A stretch of 64,000 bases of DNA from the NCBI RefSeq assembly GCF_018986735.1, contig NZ_CP065521.1:868001-932000 (forward strand). Reading direction: 5' to 3'. Shown piece after piece: positions 18,077 to 27,083 of the stretch. This stretch comes from Schaalia sp. 19OD2882. GTDB lineage: Bacteria > Actinomycetota > Actinomycetes > Actinomycetales > Actinomycetaceae. The position numbers and the translations under genes are program-made. The notes under the pieces were generated by a model. That model ran no database searches, was not told the origin of the DNA, and worked only from the letters and a program-made list of their open reading frames with translations. Numbering within the stretch: position 1 is the first letter of the stretch; each line of letters starts with the position of its first letter.

Positions 18077-19399
18077 GTGCGCAAACGCGCCGTGAGGATG
18101 ATCCTCTCAGCGGTCACCGTCGTCGCCCTGCTGCTCGGCATCCCGGGCGCATTGGCCGCCTCGGTCCTCCAGTGGCGCACCGAGCAGATGAACCTCGACT
18201 CGCGCGCCCTGTCCCTGCTGCGTGCCGTCGACCGGCGCATCCAGACCACCGGCTCCGTGCCCGAGTCGCTCGTCGAGGCATGGGCGCTGCCCCTGGACGA
18301 GGACGAGCCCGACGTCTACGCCCTCGTGCGCACCATCGACGCCGGGGACCACACGGTCGGCTCTCCCGTCCAGGACCCCGTCCTGGTGGCCACCGCCCAC
18401 TCCGCCTCGGCGACCGTGCGGCTGGAAGTCTCCGCCGTGGGTACGATCCAGCGGATCATCCGCACCTGCGCCCTGTTCCTCAGCGGCATGATCGCCTCGA
18501 TGGCAGTCGGGTGGATGATGGCGAACCGGCTCTCCAGGCGACTGTCCGCCCCCCTCATCTACCTGTCGGCCCAGGCCGAGCAGATCGGCTCGGGGCAAGT
18601 GCGGGCGCGGCTTCGGCCCTCAGGGATCGAAGAGATCGACCTGGTCCAAGAAGAACTGGTCCGAACGGGTGAGCGCATGGCCGGGCGCTTGGCCGCCGAA
18701 CGTCAATTCGCCGCAGATGCCAGCCACCAGTTGCGCACTCCGCTGACTGCGCTGTCCATGCGACTCGAAGAGATCGAACTCATCTCCACCGAAGCGGAAG
18801 TCCAGGAGGAGGCGCGTTCGTGCCTCGAACAGGTCGAACGCCTGACCGATGTGGTCTCGGAACTGCTCGATCCCTCCAAACGTGCCGGCGGCACGACCAC
18901 CGCCATCCACCTGCTCGAAGTCTTCAACGACCTGCGTGAGGAATGGGAGCCGCAATTCGACAAGGCCGGGCGTGCCCTCATCTTCACCGACGAGGCAGGT
19001 GTACCGGTCCTGGCCGACGGGGCCAAGCTCGGGCAGGTGCTGGCGACCCTCATCGAGAACGCACTGCGCTACGGGGCCGACACGGTCCGAGTGATCGCCA
19101 GGTCGTCGGCCAACAAGAGGGGCGTGGTCATCGACGTGTCCGACGAGGGCGCGGGTGTGGGAGCCGAGCTGGTACCGGACCTCTTCGAGTACGGGGTCTC
19201 CGGCCACGGCTCCACGGGCATCGGCCTGGCGCTGGCCAAGGACCTGGCGGCCGCCATGGGCGGACGACTCGAGTTGGCGCAGAACGCCCCGCCCGTCTTC
19301 CGCGTCTCGCTGGCGGCCGTTCCCGCCTCCCTCGATCCCGACCGGATCATGCCGATGGGGCCGCTGGTGTCCATGGGGCGTCGCTCACGCCGCTTCTGA
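18077..19399 (+). CDS. Sensor histidine kinase
   Basis: A 440-residue membrane kinase. The first membrane segment is at about 6-28, an extracytoplasmic sensor region of about 100 residues follows, and the second segment lies near 130-155. A HAMP-like linker (ANRLSRRLSAPLIYLS) comes next, then the phospho-acceptor His in ADASHQLRTPL near residue 217. The ATPase domain has the N box LIENALRYGA, DEGAGV (G1), and GSTGIGLALAKDLA (G2). GTG at 18077 has GGGAGG about 8 bases upstream. It forms an operon with the response regulator and precedes purK, an order seen in several actinobacteria. Confidence 0.9.
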   Translation: MRKRAVRMILSAVTVVALLLGIPGALAASVLQWRTEQMNLDSRALSLLRAVDRRIQTTGSVPESLVEAWALPLDEDEPDVYALVRTIDAGDHTVGSPVQDPVLVATAHSASATVRLEVSAVGTIQRIIRTCALFLSGMIASMAVGWMMANRLSRRLSAPLIYLSAQAEQIGSGQVRARLRPSGIEEIDLVQEELVRTGERMAGRLAAERQFAADASHQLRTPLTALSMRLEEIELISTEAEVQEEARSCLEQVERLTDVVSELLDPSKRAGGTTTAIHLLEVFNDLREEWEPQFDKAGRALIFTDEAGVPVLADGAKLGQVLATLIENALRYGADTVRVIARSSANKRGVVIDVSDEGAGVGAELVPDLFEYGVSGHGSTGIGLALAKDLAAAMGGRLELAQNAPPVFRVSLAAVPASLDPDRIMPMGPLVSMGRRSRRF

Positions 19400-19446
19400 A
19401 GGCACCGTTGGCGCGGGCGTCGTTTCCGAGGGCATGGCCCGGCCGA

Positions 19447-19452
19447 TAGAGT
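19447..19452 (+). promoter_or_regulatory. -10 element, leaderless purK
   Basis: TAGAGT followed by 6 bases (GGGGGA) and the GTG at 19459. The purine-rich spacer could also act as a ribosome site, so the leaderless reading is less exclusive here. Confidence 0.45.
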
Positions 19453-19458
19453 GGGGGA

Positions 19459-20631
19459 GTGGACTCCTTTGCGCCAAGCGCGCCTGTTGTCGCCGTCGTC
19501 GGAGGTGGGCAGCTCGCCCGCATGATGCAGGAGAGCGCGATTGCGCTCGGCATCGAATTGCGGCCCCTGGTGGAGGCCGCCGACGGATCCACCGGGCAGG
19601 TGGTCGTCTCCTCCCGCGTGGGCGCGGCCTCGGACCTTGCGGCCGTGGCCCGGACCGCCCGGGGCGCCGACGTGCTCACCTTCGAACACGAACACGTCCC
19701 ACAGTCCCTGCTGGCAGGCCTGCCCGCCGACCTGCCCGTCCACCCCGGCCGCCACGCCCTCGTCTTCGCCCAGGACAAGCTCGCCATGCGCGAGCGCCTG
19801 ACCGAGCTCGGGATTGCCTGCCCCGCGTGGGCGCGCGTCACCTGTCGGCAGGACCTGGAACATTTCGCGGACCGGGTCGGCTGGCCCGTCGTCCTGAAGA
19901 CCCCCGTGGGCGGATACGACGGACACGGCGTGCGCATCGTCGAACAGGACGAGGATGTGGAGGACTGGTTCGCCGCGGGTACGCCCCTGCTTGCCGAGGA
20001 GAAGGTCCCCTTCGTCGCCGAAGCCGCAGCTCTGCTTGCCCGCAGCCCCTCGGGGGAGATTCGTTCCTGGCCGGTGGCGGCCACCATCCAAGAAGGGGGC
20101 GTGTGCTCCGTCGTCATCGCCCCGGCCCCCGATCTGCCGGACGAGGTTGCCGAGGAGGCCCGTCGCATCGCGGAGCGCATCGCCGCCGAACTCGACGTCA
20201 CCGGGGTTCTGGCGGTCGAGATGTTCGTGGTCAAGAGCGCGGACGGCCTGGGCGTCCTCGTCAACGAGCTGGCCATGCGGCCCCACAACTCCGGGCACTG
20301 GACGATTGACGGTTCCCTGACCAGCCAGTTCGAACAGCATCTCAGGGCCGTCCTGGACCTGCCGTTGGGTTCGACCGACATGGTCAGGCCGGGGGCGTGC
20401 GCCGTCATGGTGAATCTTCTGGGCTCCACCCTCGCCCAGCCTGCGCGCGCCTTGGGTGCCGCCCTGCAGGCAGGTGATGACGTCAAGGTGCACCTCTACG
20501 GCAAAGAGGTGCGGCCCGGACGCAAACTCGGACACGTCGCCGTCGTCGACGCCGATCCCGGGCAGGCGCGCTCGCGGGCCACCCGCGCCGTCGACGCCCT
20601 GGCCGGACGAAGCACGAAGAGGGCCGACTGA
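19459..20631 (+). CDS. purK: N5-carboxyaminoimidazole ribonucleotide synthase PurK
   Basis: A 390-residue ATP-grasp enzyme that carboxylates AIR in purine synthesis. Landmarks: VVGGGQLARMM near the N-terminus, PVVLKTPVGGYDGHGV, EKVPFVAEAAALLARS, ATIQEGGVCSVVIAP, VEMFVV, and NELAMRPHNSGHWTIDG, all typical. It is 68 bases upstream of purE, its pathway partner. Confidence 0.95.
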   Translation: MDSFAPSAPVVAVVGGGQLARMMQESAIALGIELRPLVEAADGSTGQVVVSSRVGAASDLAAVARTARGADVLTFEHEHVPQSLLAGLPADLPVHPGRHALVFAQDKLAMRERLTELGIACPAWARVTCRQDLEHFADRVGWPVVLKTPVGGYDGHGVRIVEQDEDVEDWFAAGTPLLAEEKVPFVAEAAALLARSPSGEIRSWPVAATIQEGGVCSVVIAPAPDLPDEVAEEARRIAERIAAELDVTGVLAVEMFVVKSADGLGVLVNELAMRPHNSGHWTIDGSLTSQFEQHLRAVLDLPLGSTDMVRPGACAVMVNLLGSTLAQPARALGAALQAGDDVKVHLYGKEVRPGRKLGHVAVVDADPGQARSRATRAVDALAGRSTKRAD

Positions 20632-20699
20632 CCGCCCCGTCCTAGCCGGACACGCCCGGCCCCTGTCGGAGCGCCAACCCACCCACCACTGGAGGAGAC

Positions 20700-21275
20700 A
20701 TGGAGACCACACCCGAATTGCCCAGAGACCTCGTCCTGCACCGCACCGGTCCTGCGCCCCTGGTCGGGGTCGTCATGGGATCCGACTCCGACTGGCCGAC
20801 CATGTCCGCAGCGGTGGATGCCCTGGCCGAGTTCGGCATCGCCTGTGAGGTCGGCGTCGTCTCCGCCCACCGCATGCCCGAGGACATGCTGGCTTGGGGG
20901 CGCAACGCCTCCCAGCGCGGCCTGCGCGTCGTCATCGCAGGTGCGGGTGGTGCCGCGCACCTGCCCGGCATGTTGGCGGCCCTCACCGAATTGCCCGTCA
21001 TCGGCGTGCCTGTGCCCCTCGAACACCTGGACGGGGTCGACTCGCTGCACTCCATCGTCCAGATGCCGGCAGGAGTGCCCGTGGCCACCGTGTCCATTGC
21101 CGGAGCCCGCAATGCGGGTCTGCTGGCTGCGCGTGTCCTGGGCGCAGGCGGGGACGAGGCCGCCGCCGCCTTGCGTGAGCGGATGCGGAGTTTCCAGGCG
21201 GACCTGCGAGGGCAGGCCGTGGCCAAGGGGCAGGCGCTGGCCGCCCGCTTGGCGGGTGCCACGGCGGGGGAGTGA
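20700..21275 (+). CDS. purE: 5-(carboxyamino)imidazole ribonucleotide mutase PurE
   Basis: A 191-residue class I PurE that moves the carboxyl group to C4 of the imidazole. The signature [14 protein letters not shown] and [11 protein letters not shown] (with the active-site His) are present, followed by [12 protein letters not shown] and [15 protein letters not shown]. It carries a 17-residue N-terminal extension. ATG follows GGAGGAG. It is expected to be co-transcribed with purK. Confidence 0.95.
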   Translation: METTPELPRDLVLHRTGPAPLVGVVMGSDSDWPTMSAAVDALAEFGIACEVGVVSAHRMPEDMLAWGRNASQRGLRVVIAGAGGAAHLPGMLAALTELPVIGVPVPLEHLDGVDSLHSIVQMPAGVPVATVSIAGARNAGLLAARVLGAGGDEAAAALRERMRSFQADLRGQAVAKGQALAARLAGATAGE

Positions 21276-21355
21276 GGCCGGCGGCACCTGCGCGCCGTTG
21301 GCGTCCTCCCACGGGGACCGGGACAACGCCATTCCGGTGCAAGCGGTGGTGGCGA

Positions 21356-21361
21356 TAGGCT
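21356..21361 (+). promoter_or_regulatory. -10 element, leaderless galE
   Basis: TAGGCT followed by exactly 6 bases and the ATG at 21368. This supports 21368 over the GTG at 21362. Confidence 0.55.
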
Positions 21362-21367
21362 GTGACC

Positions 21368-22366
21368 ATGAGCATTCTCGTCACTGGAGGCGCCGGCTAC
21401 ATCGGCGCGCACGTCGTCAGACTCTTGCAGGAGCGCGGTGAGAAGGTCGTCGTCGTCGACAACCTGTCCACGGGCCGGGCCGAGCGGATCGGTGACGCCA
21501 CGCTGGTCCAGGTGGATGTGGCCACCGACGCGGCCCGCGTCCAACTGGCCAATGCCATGGTCGACGAGGATGTCACTGCCGTCATCCACTTCGCCGCTCG
21601 CAAGCAGGTCGGCGAATCAGTCGAGCGACCCGCTTGGTACTACCAGCAGAATGTCGGCGGCTTGGCCAACGTCCTCATGGCCATGGGCGAGACCGGTGTG
21701 GACCGCATGATCTTCTCCTCCTCGGCTGCCGTGTACGGCATGCCTGCGGTCGAGGTCGTCCCCGAGGACGCCGTGTGCCGACCCATCAACCCCTACGGCG
21801 AGACCAAGCTCATCGGCGAGTGGATGATGGCGGACTGCGAGAAGGCCTGGGGCCTGAACTGGATCGGTCTGCGCTACTTCAACGTCGCCGGTGCGGGATG
21901 GGTCGACCTGGCCGATCCCGCCTGCCTGAACCTGGTGCCCATGGTGCTGGACCGCTTGGCCAAGGGCGAGCACCCGAAGATCTTCGGCACGGACTACCCG
22001 ACACCCGATGGCACCTGCATCCGCGACTACATCCACGTCATGGACCTGGCCGAGGCACACATCGCCGCCATGGACGTCCTCGAACAGGGTGTGCCGGCGC
22101 ATCGCAGCTTCAATGTCGGCACGGGGATGGGGACCTCGGTGCGCGAGATCATCGATGGGCTGCGGCGGGTCTCCGGTTGGGACTTCCCCGTGGACGAGGT
22201 CGACCGGCGTGCCGGTGACCCGCCCAAGCTCATCGGCGATCCGCTGAGCATCGGCGTGGACCTGGGCTGGAAGGCGAACTTCGGGGTTGAGGAGATCCTC
22301 ACCTCCGCATGGGACGCTTGGCAGTCAGGCCCCCGACGCATCGAGGTGCCCACCAACCCCGCGTGA
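21368..22366 (+). CDS. galE: UDP-glucose 4-epimerase
   Basis: A 332-residue extended SDR. The NAD motif GGAGYIG is at 7-13, the Ser region is SSSAAVYGMP, the catalytic pair is in YGETK, and NPYGETKLIGEWMM and RYFNVAGA are typical of GalE. It interconverts UDP-glucose and UDP-galactose (or the GlcNAc/GalNAc forms) and could supply the glycopolymer locus downstream. The stop codon lies inside the left copy of a 38-bp repeat. Confidence 0.92.
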   Translation: MSILVTGGAGYIGAHVVRLLQERGEKVVVVDNLSTGRAERIGDATLVQVDVATDAARVQLANAMVDEDVTAVIHFAARKQVGESVERPAWYYQQNVGGLANVLMAMGETGVDRMIFSSSAAVYGMPAVEVVPEDAVCRPINPYGETKLIGEWMMADCEKAWGLNWIGLRYFNVAGAGWVDLADPACLNLVPMVLDRLAKGEHPKIFGTDYPTPDGTCIRDYIHVMDLAEAHIAAMDVLEQGVPAHRSFNVGTGMGTSVREIIDGLRRVSGWDFPVDEVDRRAGDPPKLIGDPLSIGVDLGWKANFGVEEILTSAWDAWQSGPRRIEVPTNPA

Positions 22367-22400
22367 GATTCGTCCATCCCTCCGCGAGATTCGTCGGTCC
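22363..22400 (+). repeat. Left copy of 38-bp direct repeat
   Basis: Contains two GAGATTCGTC blocks spaced 23 bases start to start. It aligns without gaps to 26961-26998 with about 31 of 38 identities. The galE stop codon lies in its first block. The two copies flank the ABC exporter/TetR module. Confidence 0.7.
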
Positions 22401-22427
22401 AGTGGCGCCACGGCCTTTCGGAGCTCC

Positions 22428-24200
22428 TCAGAGAACCAATGTCCACCCCTTCGATCGGCTCCGGTACTCCCAGAAGTCCCGGTAGGGCCCTTCGACATTG
22501 ACGAGACTGTCGTGGGACCCGCGCTGGGCGATGCGCCCATTGGAACCCAGGACCACGACCTGGTCCGCCCGCTGGATCGTCTCGAGTTTGTGGGCGATGA
22601 CAATCAGGGTCGAGGTGCGGCGCAGTTCCTCCATCGCCGCGACGATGTGCGACTCGTTCTCCGCGTCCAAGGCGCTGGTCGCCTCGTCGAAAAGGACGAT
22701 CGGCGCGCGCTTCAACAGGGCGCGGGCGATGGACACGCGCTGGCGCTCGCCGCCTGACAAGGCGCGCCCGCCCTCGCCGACCCGCGAATCCCAGCCGTCA
22801 GGGAGCCTCTGGACGATCTCGGTGACGCCAGCCAAGTCGGCCGCGCGACGGACCTCCTCCTCGCTCGCGTCGGGTCGCCCGATGCGAATGTTCGCGTCCA
22901 GCGTGTCGTCGAAGAGGTACACGTCCTGGAAGACCAAGGAGACCTGCTTCATCAGGTCCGCGCCCGTGAGCTCACGGACATCGGCGCCACCGACTCGGAC
23001 GCTGCCCTCGTCGACGTCCCAGAATCGCGCGACGAGGCGGGCGATCGTCGTCTTCCCGGACCCTGAGGGGCCCACGATGGCGCACATCGACTTGTCCGGG
23101 ACCAGCAGCGACACCCCGTCGAGAACCTGCGTCCCCTTGACGTAGGCGAAACGCACGTCGACGAACTCGACCTGTCCGGGGGCGTTCATCTTGGCGGACA
23201 CTTCCGGCTCGGGCAGGACGTCGGCGTCCATGACCTCATGGATGTGGTTCATGATCTGACGTCGGTCCTCCACGCCCATGAGGGTGGCGGACATGTCCTC
23301 GAGCATCGTCGTGAATCGCAGACAGATCCCGATCGTGGCGACGGCGACCAGCGGCTCCATCGCGCCCGAGACCGCGAATCCGGCGGTGAGCACGATCATT
23401 GTGACAATGATGATCTGCGTGAAGGCGCCGGACAGGACGTTCGCGGCGCTCTCCCACCACAGGGTGCGCCGGGAGGTGCGCAGGCATTCGTCGAATGCGG
23501 AGTCGAGCTGGGCGTAGTCGCCGGCGGCATGGCACGACCGCAGCGCGCCCTGGCAGCGGCTGTATTCGACGATCCTTGCGGCCAGCTCGCGTTCGCGAGG
23601 TTCGAGGATCGCCTTGCCGTGGTTGAGGAGCCGGCGCGAGAGTGCAAGGATTCCTGCCAGGACAGGGGCGCTCACCGTGAGGAACAGGCCGAGTCTGACG
23701 TCCCACGCCCACGACCCGGCCCAGATGACGACCGCCGCAGACACGGTGGAGAAGACCTTGAAGAGGAAGTGCGCCCCTGATTCGGCCAGGTCGAAGAGTT
23801 CCTTCGTGACGGCGCGCGACAGGACTCCGGCGGATTCCGCGGTGAACCAGTGCAGCGGCAGGGTGGCGATCTTGTCACCGATCTTGTGGTGGGTGTCAGG
23901 GATGAAGCCGAGGACCCCGAGCATTGCGAAACGCTGGCCCATGAAGTCGGAGGCGACGGCCAGAATCGCGCACACGGCAAGGACGATCAGCCACTGGGAG
24001 AACACGAGCCCCCAGTGAGCCTCGCCCGTTGCCAGGGCGAGCGTCGCGGGGAGCAGCGCCAGCAGGGCCGCGCCGGTGACGAGCCCGTTGACGACTCCGA
24101 GGGCAAGACCTGTGGAGAAGAGCTTCCACGATCGGGGCTCCATGAGACCCCGGTATCGCAGGATGAGGGAGCGTGGGGCGGGAGTGTTCGCGGCGGTCAT
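22428..24200 (-). CDS. ABC exporter half-transporter (second of pair)
   Basis: A 590-residue type I ABC exporter with a fused membrane domain (residues 1-320, about six segments) and an ATPase domain. Walker A is GPSGSGKT, the signature is LSGGERQRVSIARALL, and Walker B is VLFDEATSALD. The start at 24200 is one base after the stop of the preceding half-transporter, with AGGAAGG 8 bases upstream, so the two are coupled and probably form a heterodimer. The pair is reminiscent of IrtAB/YbtPQ-type siderophore transporters, and an iron-box match sits upstream of the operon. The substrate is inferred, not shown. Confidence 0.85.
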   Translation of the reverse strand: MTAANTPAPRSLILRYRGLMEPRSWKLFSTGLALGVVNGLVTGAALLALLPATLALATGEAHWGLVFSQWLIVLAVCAILAVASDFMGQRFAMLGVLGFIPDTHHKIGDKIATLPLHWFTAESAGVLSRAVTKELFDLAESGAHFLFKVFSTVSAAVVIWAGSWAWDVRLGLFLTVSAPVLAGILALSRRLLNHGKAILEPRERELAARIVEYSRCQGALRSCHAAGDYAQLDSAFDECLRTSRRTLWWESAANVLSGAFTQIIIVTMIVLTAGFAVSGAMEPLVAVATIGICLRFTTMLEDMSATLMGVEDRRQIMNHIHEVMDADVLPEPEVSAKMNAPGQVEFVDVRFAYVKGTQVLDGVSLLVPDKSMCAIVGPSGSGKTTIARLVARFWDVDEGSVRVGGADVRELTGADLMKQVSLVFQDVYLFDDTLDANIRIGRPDASEEEVRRAADLAGVTEIVQRLPDGWDSRVGEGGRALSGGERQRVSIARALLKRAPIVLFDEATSALDAENESHIVAAMEELRRTSTLIVIAHKLETIQRADQVVVLGSNGRIAQRGSHDSLVNVEGPYRDFWEYRSRSKGWTLVL

Positions 24201-24201
24201 C

Positions 24202-26091
24202 TCAGGCATCCTTCCTGTCTGCGTTGCCCTGTGGGGAGAGCAGGTCGTCGTCTGCTCCACTCAGGCGCAGCAGCGCCTGGTAATGCGGGTCGTCGAGCAA
24301 GTCCTCGTGGCGTCCTGAAGCCTTGATGCGTCCGCGATTCATGACGACGATGGAGTCGGCCCCTCGCACGGCGGCGGGTCGGTGCGCGATGACCAGGACG
24401 GTCCGACCCTTGACGAGAGCGGACAGGGCTTCCTGGATCTCGGCCTCGGACTCGGGGTCTGCCATGGCGGTCGCTTCGTCGAGGAGGATCACAGGCGTGT
24501 CTGCCAGGACCGCCCTGGCGATGGCGATTCGCTGTTCCTGGCCGCCCGACAGGGAGGTTTCGCTGCCGAGGACGGTGTCGTATCCGCGAGGCAATCCGGT
24601 GATGAATTCGTCGATGCGGGCGACTCGTGCGGCGGCGCGGATCTCCTCCAGGGTGGCTTCGGGGCGGGCCAGGGCGATGTTGTCCTTGATGGGTGCGGCG
24701 AGGAGTTGCGCGTCTTGGAGGACGAAGGAAACGGTCGAGTAGAGGGTCTCCTCGGTCATGTCGCGCAGGTCGACTTCTCCGATGCGTATGGCGCCCGAGT
24801 CGGGGTCGGCGAAACGGGCGATGAGAGTGGCCAGGGTGGACTTGCCTGAGCCGGACGGGCCGAGGAGTGCGGTGACGGTTCCGGCCTCGAGAGTCAGGCT
24901 GACATTGTCGATGGCGAGGTTGTCACCGTAGGAGAAGGAGACGGAGTCGATGTCGACGCGTCCCGACGTGGGGGTTTTCGCGTCGCGCGGTTCGGGTAGG
25001 GCTTCGGTGTCGAGGACGTCACAGAGGCGCAAGGCCGCAGCGCCCGCGACTTGGTAGGCCCACGAGACGGTGACGATGGTGATGAGCGCTCCGGGCAGGA
25101 CGAGGGCGATGAGGGTCGTGGCGAGCAGCGCGGGCAGGTCGACCAGGCCTGCGTCGATCATCAACGCACCTCCACCGAGATTGACCAACAGGAGGACCGG
25201 AATGGACACCCATGTGAAGGAAGCACAGGAAATGGAGATGAATGGCAGCGACCAGTTGGAGAAGAAGGTGGAGAAGTCCTCCGCGGCGGTGATGTAAGCG
25301 CGATGGGCCCGGCCGGTCCTGCCGAAGGCTTTGACCACGGAGATCCCGGCGACGAATTCGACCATGGTCGAGGAGACCTTCGCCATGCGCCGGTCCATCT
25401 CGACGGTCTTCTCGTTCATCCCTCGCAGGGTGAGGGTGTAGGTGGCGACGTGCAGGGGGATGGTTGCGACGGCGAGGAGCGCCAGCCGCCAGTCGATCCA
25501 GAAGGCGGCGCCCAGAAGGGCCAGCGGCGAGACGACGGCATTGAGGCGTTCGATGGGGCCGTGGGCAATGACGGTGTGAACGGCGACGGTGTCGTCTTGG
25601 ACGGCCTTTCGGATGCGTCCCGAGGTCGAGGCCGTGAACCAGGCCAGGGGTGCGCGGGAGAGTCGGTGGACGATGTCCCTGCGGATTCGGTCTCGAAGTC
25701 GCAGGTCTGCCAAGTGGGTGATGAGCAGTGCGAGGAAGTGGAGCAGTAGACGAGCGGAGTAGGCGCTGATGAGCAGCATGACGACGAAGTGGACGGCGTC
25801 GTTGTCCAGGGGCGCGCCCGACTGGTGTGCGCTCAGGAGGAGCTGTCCGAGTCGGACGAGGGCGACGTAGGGGGCGACGCCGAGGAGGGCGGCGACGACT
25901 GTGAGGATCTGCCCGATCAGAAGCATCGGACGCACGGGCGCACCGAGTCGCGCGAGGGCCTTTTGGCCTGCTCGGGATCGTTCGCGGTCGTTCCCGGCCA
26001 GGGCGTTCTCTTCCCGGTTCACGGTTGAAGGCTCTTTGAGTGCTTCCGTGGCGCCCTCGCCGACCTGCGAGGGACTGTTTGTCTGTGTCAT
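24202..26091 (-). CDS. ABC exporter half-transporter (first of pair)
   Basis: A 629-residue half-transporter. The N-terminal 60 residues are polar, six membrane segments follow, and the ATPase has Walker A GPSGSGKS, signature LSGGQEQRIAIARAVL and Walker B VILLDEATAMADPESE. The unusual ATAMADPESE in place of ATSALD is known from YbtP/IrtA-like siderophore transporters. The ribosome site for the ATG at 26091 is weak, so a nearby in-frame start is possible. It is the first gene of the two-gene operon, divergent from a TetR regulator. Confidence 0.85.
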   Translation of the reverse strand: MTQTNSPSQVGEGATEALKEPSTVNREENALAGNDRERSRAGQKALARLGAPVRPMLLIGQILTVVAALLGVAPYVALVRLGQLLLSAHQSGAPLDNDAVHFVVMLLISAYSARLLLHFLALLITHLADLRLRDRIRRDIVHRLSRAPLAWFTASTSGRIRKAVQDDTVAVHTVIAHGPIERLNAVVSPLALLGAAFWIDWRLALLAVATIPLHVATYTLTLRGMNEKTVEMDRRMAKVSSTMVEFVAGISVVKAFGRTGRAHRAYITAAEDFSTFFSNWSLPFISISCASFTWVSIPVLLLVNLGGGALMIDAGLVDLPALLATTLIALVLPGALITIVTVSWAYQVAGAAALRLCDVLDTEALPEPRDAKTPTSGRVDIDSVSFSYGDNLAIDNVSLTLEAGTVTALLGPSGSGKSTLATLIARFADPDSGAIRIGEVDLRDMTEETLYSTVSFVLQDAQLLAAPIKDNIALARPEATLEEIRAAARVARIDEFITGLPRGYDTVLGSETSLSGGQEQRIAIARAVLADTPVILLDEATAMADPESEAEIQEALSALVKGRTVLVIAHRPAAVRGADSIVVMNRGRIKASGRHEDLLDDPHYQALLRLSGADDDLLSPQGNADRKDA

Positions 26092-26136
26092 CGCTTGTGA
26101 ACTCTGCCTTCCGCCAATTGTGAATGGGTTTCAGTA

Positions 26137-26155
26137 TTGAGTGAGGGTCACCTTA
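26137..26155 (-). promoter_or_regulatory. Candidate DtxR/IdeR iron box
   Basis: The minus strand reads TAAGGTGACCCTCACTCAA, matching the DtxR/IdeR consensus (TTAGGTTAGSCTAACCTAA) at about 14 of 19 positions, with the central dyad kept. It lies 46 bases before the first ABC gene and 53 bases before the TetR gene, so an iron-dependent repressor could control one or both. Confidence 0.55.
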
Positions 26156-26195
26156 GTCTCCGATCGCTTTCAAGGCAATCCAGGGCTCCGGGCAC

Positions 26196-26201
26196 TAGGG
26201 T
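26196..26201 (+). promoter_or_regulatory. -10 element, leaderless TetR gene
   Basis: TAGGGT followed by exactly 6 bases and the ATG at 26208. Confidence 0.5.
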
Positions 26202-26207
26202 TGCCCC

Positions 26208-26918
26208 ATGAAGCGACTCGGACGCCCGACTGGGCCCAAGCCCGGATTCGCGAGCGACGACGTCATCGCTGCCGCCCTCGACCTCGGTGTCGACTCGTTC
26301 ACGCTCTCGTCGGTTGCCAAACGCTTGGGGGTCGCCACATCGGCCCTGTACCGGATCGTGTCCTCGCGCGAGGACCTTCTCGACATGTGCTTGCGGCGCA
26401 TCGCCGGCCAAGCCGACTTCGCCATCCCTGTTGCGCCCTGGCCCGAGGTCGCGCGCGAATGCGTCGAACGCATGTGGCGTCTTCTCGAGGATCACCCAGG
26501 GCTTGCGCGGGTCCTCATGGTGGTTCCCTGGGCGTACCAGGCCTTCGCTTCCGAGATCCACAGTGTCCGCTCCGCCCTCGTGGAGGGGGGGCTGGGCGAA
26601 GAAGACGCCCTCATCCTCATCGACTTCATCGCGGACCTGACGATCTCCACGAACATCCAGGTGGGCGCTCTTCGGGCGGCGTGGTCGCCCGAAGGTGGGC
26701 CCGTCGATCCGCGCCTGAGGACCGGCGTGGGCGCGGCTCATGACCGCGTCGCGAACGGCACCGCGGCCCGGGCGATTCCAAGCGCTCTGCTTCCAAACGC
26801 CGAACTCCTCGATCGTGGCTGGCTGGACCGCAAGATCGACATCGTCATCGCCGGAGTCGATGCCGGCACGGGAAACCGCCCCAAAGCCGTTGGGGAAGTT
26901 GACAGAAGCCCTCAGTGA
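26208..26918 (+). CDS. TetR-family transcriptional regulator
   Basis: A 236-residue regulator. The DNA-binding domain covers about residues 15-62: DVIAAALDLGVDSFTLSSVA, then KRLGVATSALYRIVSSREDL with the helix-turn-helix. The C-terminal ligand domain is helical and resembles that of TetR proteins with the tetracycline-repressor-type C-terminus. Divergence from the ABC operon suggests it regulates the exporter in response to a transported compound. The C-terminal 15 residues are polar and probably disordered. Confidence 0.85.
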   Translation: MKRLGRPTGPKPGFASDDVIAAALDLGVDSFTLSSVAKRLGVATSALYRIVSSREDLLDMCLRRIAGQADFAIPVAPWPEVARECVERMWRLLEDHPGLARVLMVVPWAYQAFASEIHSVRSALVEGGLGEEDALILIDFIADLTISTNIQVGALRAAWSPEGGPVDPRLRTGVGAAHDRVANGTAARAIPSALLPNAELLDRGWLDRKIDIVIAGVDAGTGNRPKAVGEVDRSPQ

Positions 26919-26960
26919 AGTTGGCGGACCAGCTCATCTGCCCTGACCCACTCCCATTCC

Positions 26961-26998
26961 GTGAGATTCGTCCGTCATTCGGTGAGATTCGTCTGTCA
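26961..26998 (+). repeat. Right copy of 38-bp direct repeat
   Basis: Same orientation as the copy at 22363. Blocks of GTGAGATTCGTC start at 26961 and 26982; the second is preceded by G, as in the left copy. It closes the ABC/TetR module and abuts the duplicated lipoprotein cassette. Confidence 0.7.
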
Positions 26999-27009
26999 GC
27001 TGGCTTGGT

Positions 27010-27083
27010 GCGGTGGGGGTGGTTGTCCACAGATTTGTTCAGTTGTCTTCCCATCGATTCCTTGAGTATCTAGCGTGTGAGTC
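27010..27083 (+). repeat. Promoter region shared with 28299-28374
   Basis: A near-identical block (beginning GCGGTGGGGGTGGTTGTCCA) precedes both lipoprotein copies and ends with CTTGAGTATCTA before the -10 hexamer. It marks the left boundary of the tandem duplication. Confidence 0.7.
27071..27076 (+). promoter_or_regulatory. -10 element, first DUF6318 gene
   Basis: TAGCGT followed by 7 bases and the ATG at 27084. Confidence 0.45.

Noticed and set aside
22403..22412. Palindrome GTGGCGCCAC after galE
   Set aside because: Too short and without a T run; more likely chance than a terminator or operator.
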